Below are positions 61,968 to 64,000 of a stretch of DNA of 64,000 bases, piece after piece (position 1 is the first letter of the stretch; each line of letters begins with the position of its first letter). Position numbers and translations under genes: made by a program. This DNA is from Bordetella genomosp. 11 (GTDB taxonomy: Bacteria > Pseudomonadota > Gammaproteobacteria > Burkholderiales > Burkholderiaceae_B): assembly GCF_002261215.1 (NCBI RefSeq), contig NZ_NEVS01000004.1, forward strand, positions 1,984,001 to 2,048,000, read 5' to 3'. The notes below the pieces were generated by a model, which had not been told where the DNA came from, did not search any database, and worked only from the letters and a program-made list of their open reading frames with translations.

Positions 61968-64000
61968 TCGGCATGCCCCCCTGCCGGGGAAGACGGTGCC
62001 GGTTGGTGCTTCTCGTCGTTGGGATCGTGCGGATCGCCGCGCTCGCTCTGGCGCTTGACCCTGAACAGGCGCAGCATCGCCACGAAGAAGGTCGGCACGA
62101 AGAAAATGGCCAGGAAGGTCGCGGTCAGCATGCCGCCGATCACGCCCGTGCCGATGGCATTCTGGCTGCCCGACCCGGCGCCGTTGGCGATGGCCAACGG
62201 CACGACGCCCAGGATGAAGGCCATCGATGTCATCAGGATGGGTCGCAGGCGCTGGCGCGCCGCATGGATGGCCGCCTCCGTCAGGCTGGCCCCGGATTCA
62301 TAGTGCTCTTTGGCGAACTCCACGATCAGGATGGCGTTCTTTGCCGCCAGCCCCACCGTGGTCAACAGTCCGACCTGGAAGTACACGTCGTTGGACAAGC
62401 CACGCAGCAGTGTGGCCGCCAGCGCGCCGATGATCCCCAGCGGGACCACCATCATCACCGCCGTCGGAATGGACCAGCTTTCGTACAGCGCCGCCAGGCA
62501 CAGGAACACGACGATCAGCGAAATCGCGTACAGCGCGGGCGCCTGCGAACCCGACAGGCGTTCTTCGTACGACAGCCCGGTCCATTCGTAGCCGATGCCG
62601 GTAGGCATGGTGGCGGCCAGGCGCTCCATTTCCGCCATGGCCTCGCCGGTACTGCGTCCGGGCGCGGGCTGGCCCAGGATTTCATAGGCCGGCACGCCGT
62701 TGTAGCGGTTCAGCTTCTGCGGTCCGTAGCTCCACTCCGCCGAAGCGAAGGCCGAGAACGGCACCATATCGCCCTGCGCGTTGCGCACGTACCATTTGTT
62801 CAAATCGTCTGGCAGCATGCGCGACGTGGGTATGCCCTGGACGTACACCTTCTTGACGCGGCCCCGGTCGATGAAGTCGTTGACGTAGGTCGAACCCCAG
62901 GCCGTCGTCAGCACGCTGTTCAGGTCCTGGATGGAGACGCCCAGCACGCGCGCCTTTTCCCGGTCGATGTTCAGCCGGTACTGCGGGGCGTCCTCGACGC
63001 TGTTCGGCCGCACGCCGGCCAGGATGGGGCTTTTCGCGGCCTCGGCCAGCAGCTTGTTGCGCGCGTTCAGCAAGGCATCGTGGCCCAGGCCCGCGCGATC
63101 CATCAGCATCAGGTCGAAACCGGTGGCGTTGCCCAGCTCCAGCACGGCGGGCGGCGCGAAGGCCACCACCATGGCGTCGCGGATCGATTGCGCGAAATGG
63201 CCGGAAGCCCGCTGCGCCAAGGCCGCCACTTTCTGTTTCGCCAGCGGTCGGTCACCCCAGTCTTTCAGCTTGACGAACATCAGCGCCGCGTTCTGGCCAC
63301 GACCGCCGAAGTTGAAGCCGTTGATCGAGAACACCGACGCCACCGTATCCTTCTCGTTGTCGAGGAAATACTTGGTGGCCTGGTCGATGACGGCCTGGGT
63401 GCGTTCGGCCGTCGCGCCCGAGGGCGTGGCGATCTGGACGAACAAAATACCCTGGTCTTCATCCGGCAGGAAGGACGTGGGAATGCGGGTGAACATGACG
63501 ACCATGCCGGCCACGATCAGCGCGTAGATCAGCATCAGCCGCGGCGTGCGGTTCAGCACGCGTGCCACGGTATTGGCATAGCCGTGGCTGCCGCGATGGA
63601 ACGTCCGGTTGAACCAGCCGAAAAAGCCGGTCTTGGCCTCGTGATGGTCCTTGTCGACAGGTTTGAGCAGCGTCGCGCACAACGCCGGCGTGAAGACCAG
63701 CGCGACCAGCACCGACAAGGCCATCGACGACACGATGGTGATGGAGAACTGCCGATAGATCACGCCCGTGGAGCCGCCGAAGAAGGCCATCGGGATGAAC
63801 ACGGCAGCCAGCACCATCGCGATGCCGACCAGCGCGCCGGTGATCTGCTCCATGGACTTGCGGGTGGCCTGCCGCGGCGTCAGCCCCTCCTCGGCCATCA
63901 CCCGCTCGACGTTTTCCACCACCACGATGGCATCGTCCACCAGCAGGCCGATGGCCAGCACCATGCCGAACATGGTCAGTGTATTGATCGAATACCCGAA
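61964..64000 (-). CDS. acrB: AcrB-type multidrug RND pump, 5' end beyond the window
   Basis: About 678 C-terminal residues of a HAE1 RND pump (about 1,050 expected), continuing off the right edge. [23 protein letters not shown] carries the proton-relay aspartates of helix 4 (D407/D408 in AcrB), and [20 protein letters not shown] the matching helix-10 lysine (K940). The second porter loop and docking region follow. It uses the proton gradient to expel drugs, working with the outer-membrane lipoprotein (4-base overlap) and a periplasmic adaptor that should lie further right. Confidence 0.95.
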   Translation of the reverse strand, partial: FGYSINTLTMFGMVLAIGLLVDDAIVVVENVERVMAEEGLTPRQATRKSMEQITGALVGIAMVLAAVFIPMAFFGGSTGVIYRQFSITIVSSMALSVLVALVFTPALCATLLKPVDKDHHEAKTGFFGWFNRTFHRGSHGYANTVARVLNRTPRLMLIYALIVAGMVVMFTRIPTSFLPDEDQGILFVQIATPSGATAERTQAVIDQATKYFLDNEKDTVASVFSINGFNFGGRGQNAALMFVKLKDWGDRPLAKQKVAALAQRASGHFAQSIRDAMVVAFAPPAVLELGNATGFDLMLMDRAGLGHDALLNARNKLLAEAAKSPILAGVRPNSVEDAPQYRLNIDREKARVLGVSIQDLNSVLTTAWGSTYVNDFIDRGRVKKVYVQGIPTSRMLPDDLNKWYVRNAQGDMVPFSAFASAEWSYGPQKLNRYNGVPAYEILGQPAPGRSTGEAMAEMERLAATMPTGIGYEWTGLSYEERLSGSQAPALYAISLIVVFLCLAALYESWSIPTAVMMVVPLGIIGALAATLLRGLSNDVYFQVGLLTTVGLAAKNAILIVEFAKEHYESGASLTEAAIHAARQRLRPILMTSMAFILGVVPLAIANGAGSGSQNAIGTGVIGGMLTATFLAIFFVPTFFVAMLRLFRVKRQSERGDPHDPNDEKHQPAPSSPAGGHAE

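Overview
The window is high-GC, gene-dense DNA from a betaproteobacterium. A Bug-type (tripartite tricarboxylate family) receptor, several CaiB/BaiF CoA-transferases, many small catabolic clusters each with its own transporter and regulator, and the general gene style point to Burkholderiales, most likely family Alcaligenaceae (Bordetella/Achromobacter group). The placement is inferred from gene content; no rRNA or other marker gene is present. I see no tRNA, rRNA, CRISPR array, prophage, transposase or plasmid gene.

Layout. (1) 1-6123: the 3' part of ygfZ, proC on the opposite strand, and a complete glycerol-3-phosphate importer operon ugpBAEC preceded by a good PhoB-box candidate. (2) 6124-16370: housekeeping and stress genes: a KefC-type K+ efflux antiporter with its KefF-type flavoprotein, a hairpin-rich intergenic repeat, arginase, a DoxX membrane protein, a 45-residue lipoprotein, a secreted YxWxPGYW protein with a huge glutamine-rich tail, arsenate reductase, an unusually built CoA-transferase, a TPR protein and a glutathione peroxidase. 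(3) 16371-25943: a catabolic island with a CoA-ester lyase, Bug receptor, amidase, GntR regulator, amidohydrolase, cyclase-family hydrolase, MFS transporter, cysteine hydrolase and CoA-transferase. The same 12-bp palindrome sits at the -35 position of promoters at both ends, so the internal GntR protein probably controls the whole block. (4) 26118-29751: an Lrp regulator divergent from an EamA exporter, a split lipoate-protein ligase, and a lipoprotein.

(5) 29821-43382: a second catabolic island: aldehyde dehydrogenase, alpha/beta hydrolase, a protein like 4,5-dihydroxyphthalate decarboxylase, a three-subunit molybdenum hydroxylase, a CoxG-like protein, a TauABC/SsuABC-type importer, an aspartate-dehydrogenase-like enzyme, a TetR regulator and a cupin. 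Five copies of a 16-bp palindrome of the form TTGACYA-N2-TRGTYAA lie only in the three promoter regions of this block; at two of them the palindrome supplies the -35 hexamer. This is the best candidate for an undescribed system: an aromatic or N-heteroaromatic catabolic regulon with its own importer, sensor and operators. The substrate cannot be read from sequence.

(6) 43717-53022: glutamate dehydrogenase, then a LIV-type ABC importer operon headed by a DUF1445 putative hydro-lyase and a LysR regulator, with a DMT transporter divergent from the regulator. (7) 53182-64000: a DUF1059 protein, a berberine-bridge-type FAD oxidoreductase, the ybbA-like/tesA divergent pair whose start codons overlap, the periplasmic folding factor PpiD, UgpQ (which would act on material imported by Ugp), the 23S rRNA methyltransferase RlmJ, and the outer-membrane lipoprotein and the C-terminal two thirds of the inner-membrane pump of an AcrB-type multidrug efflux system that runs off the right edge.
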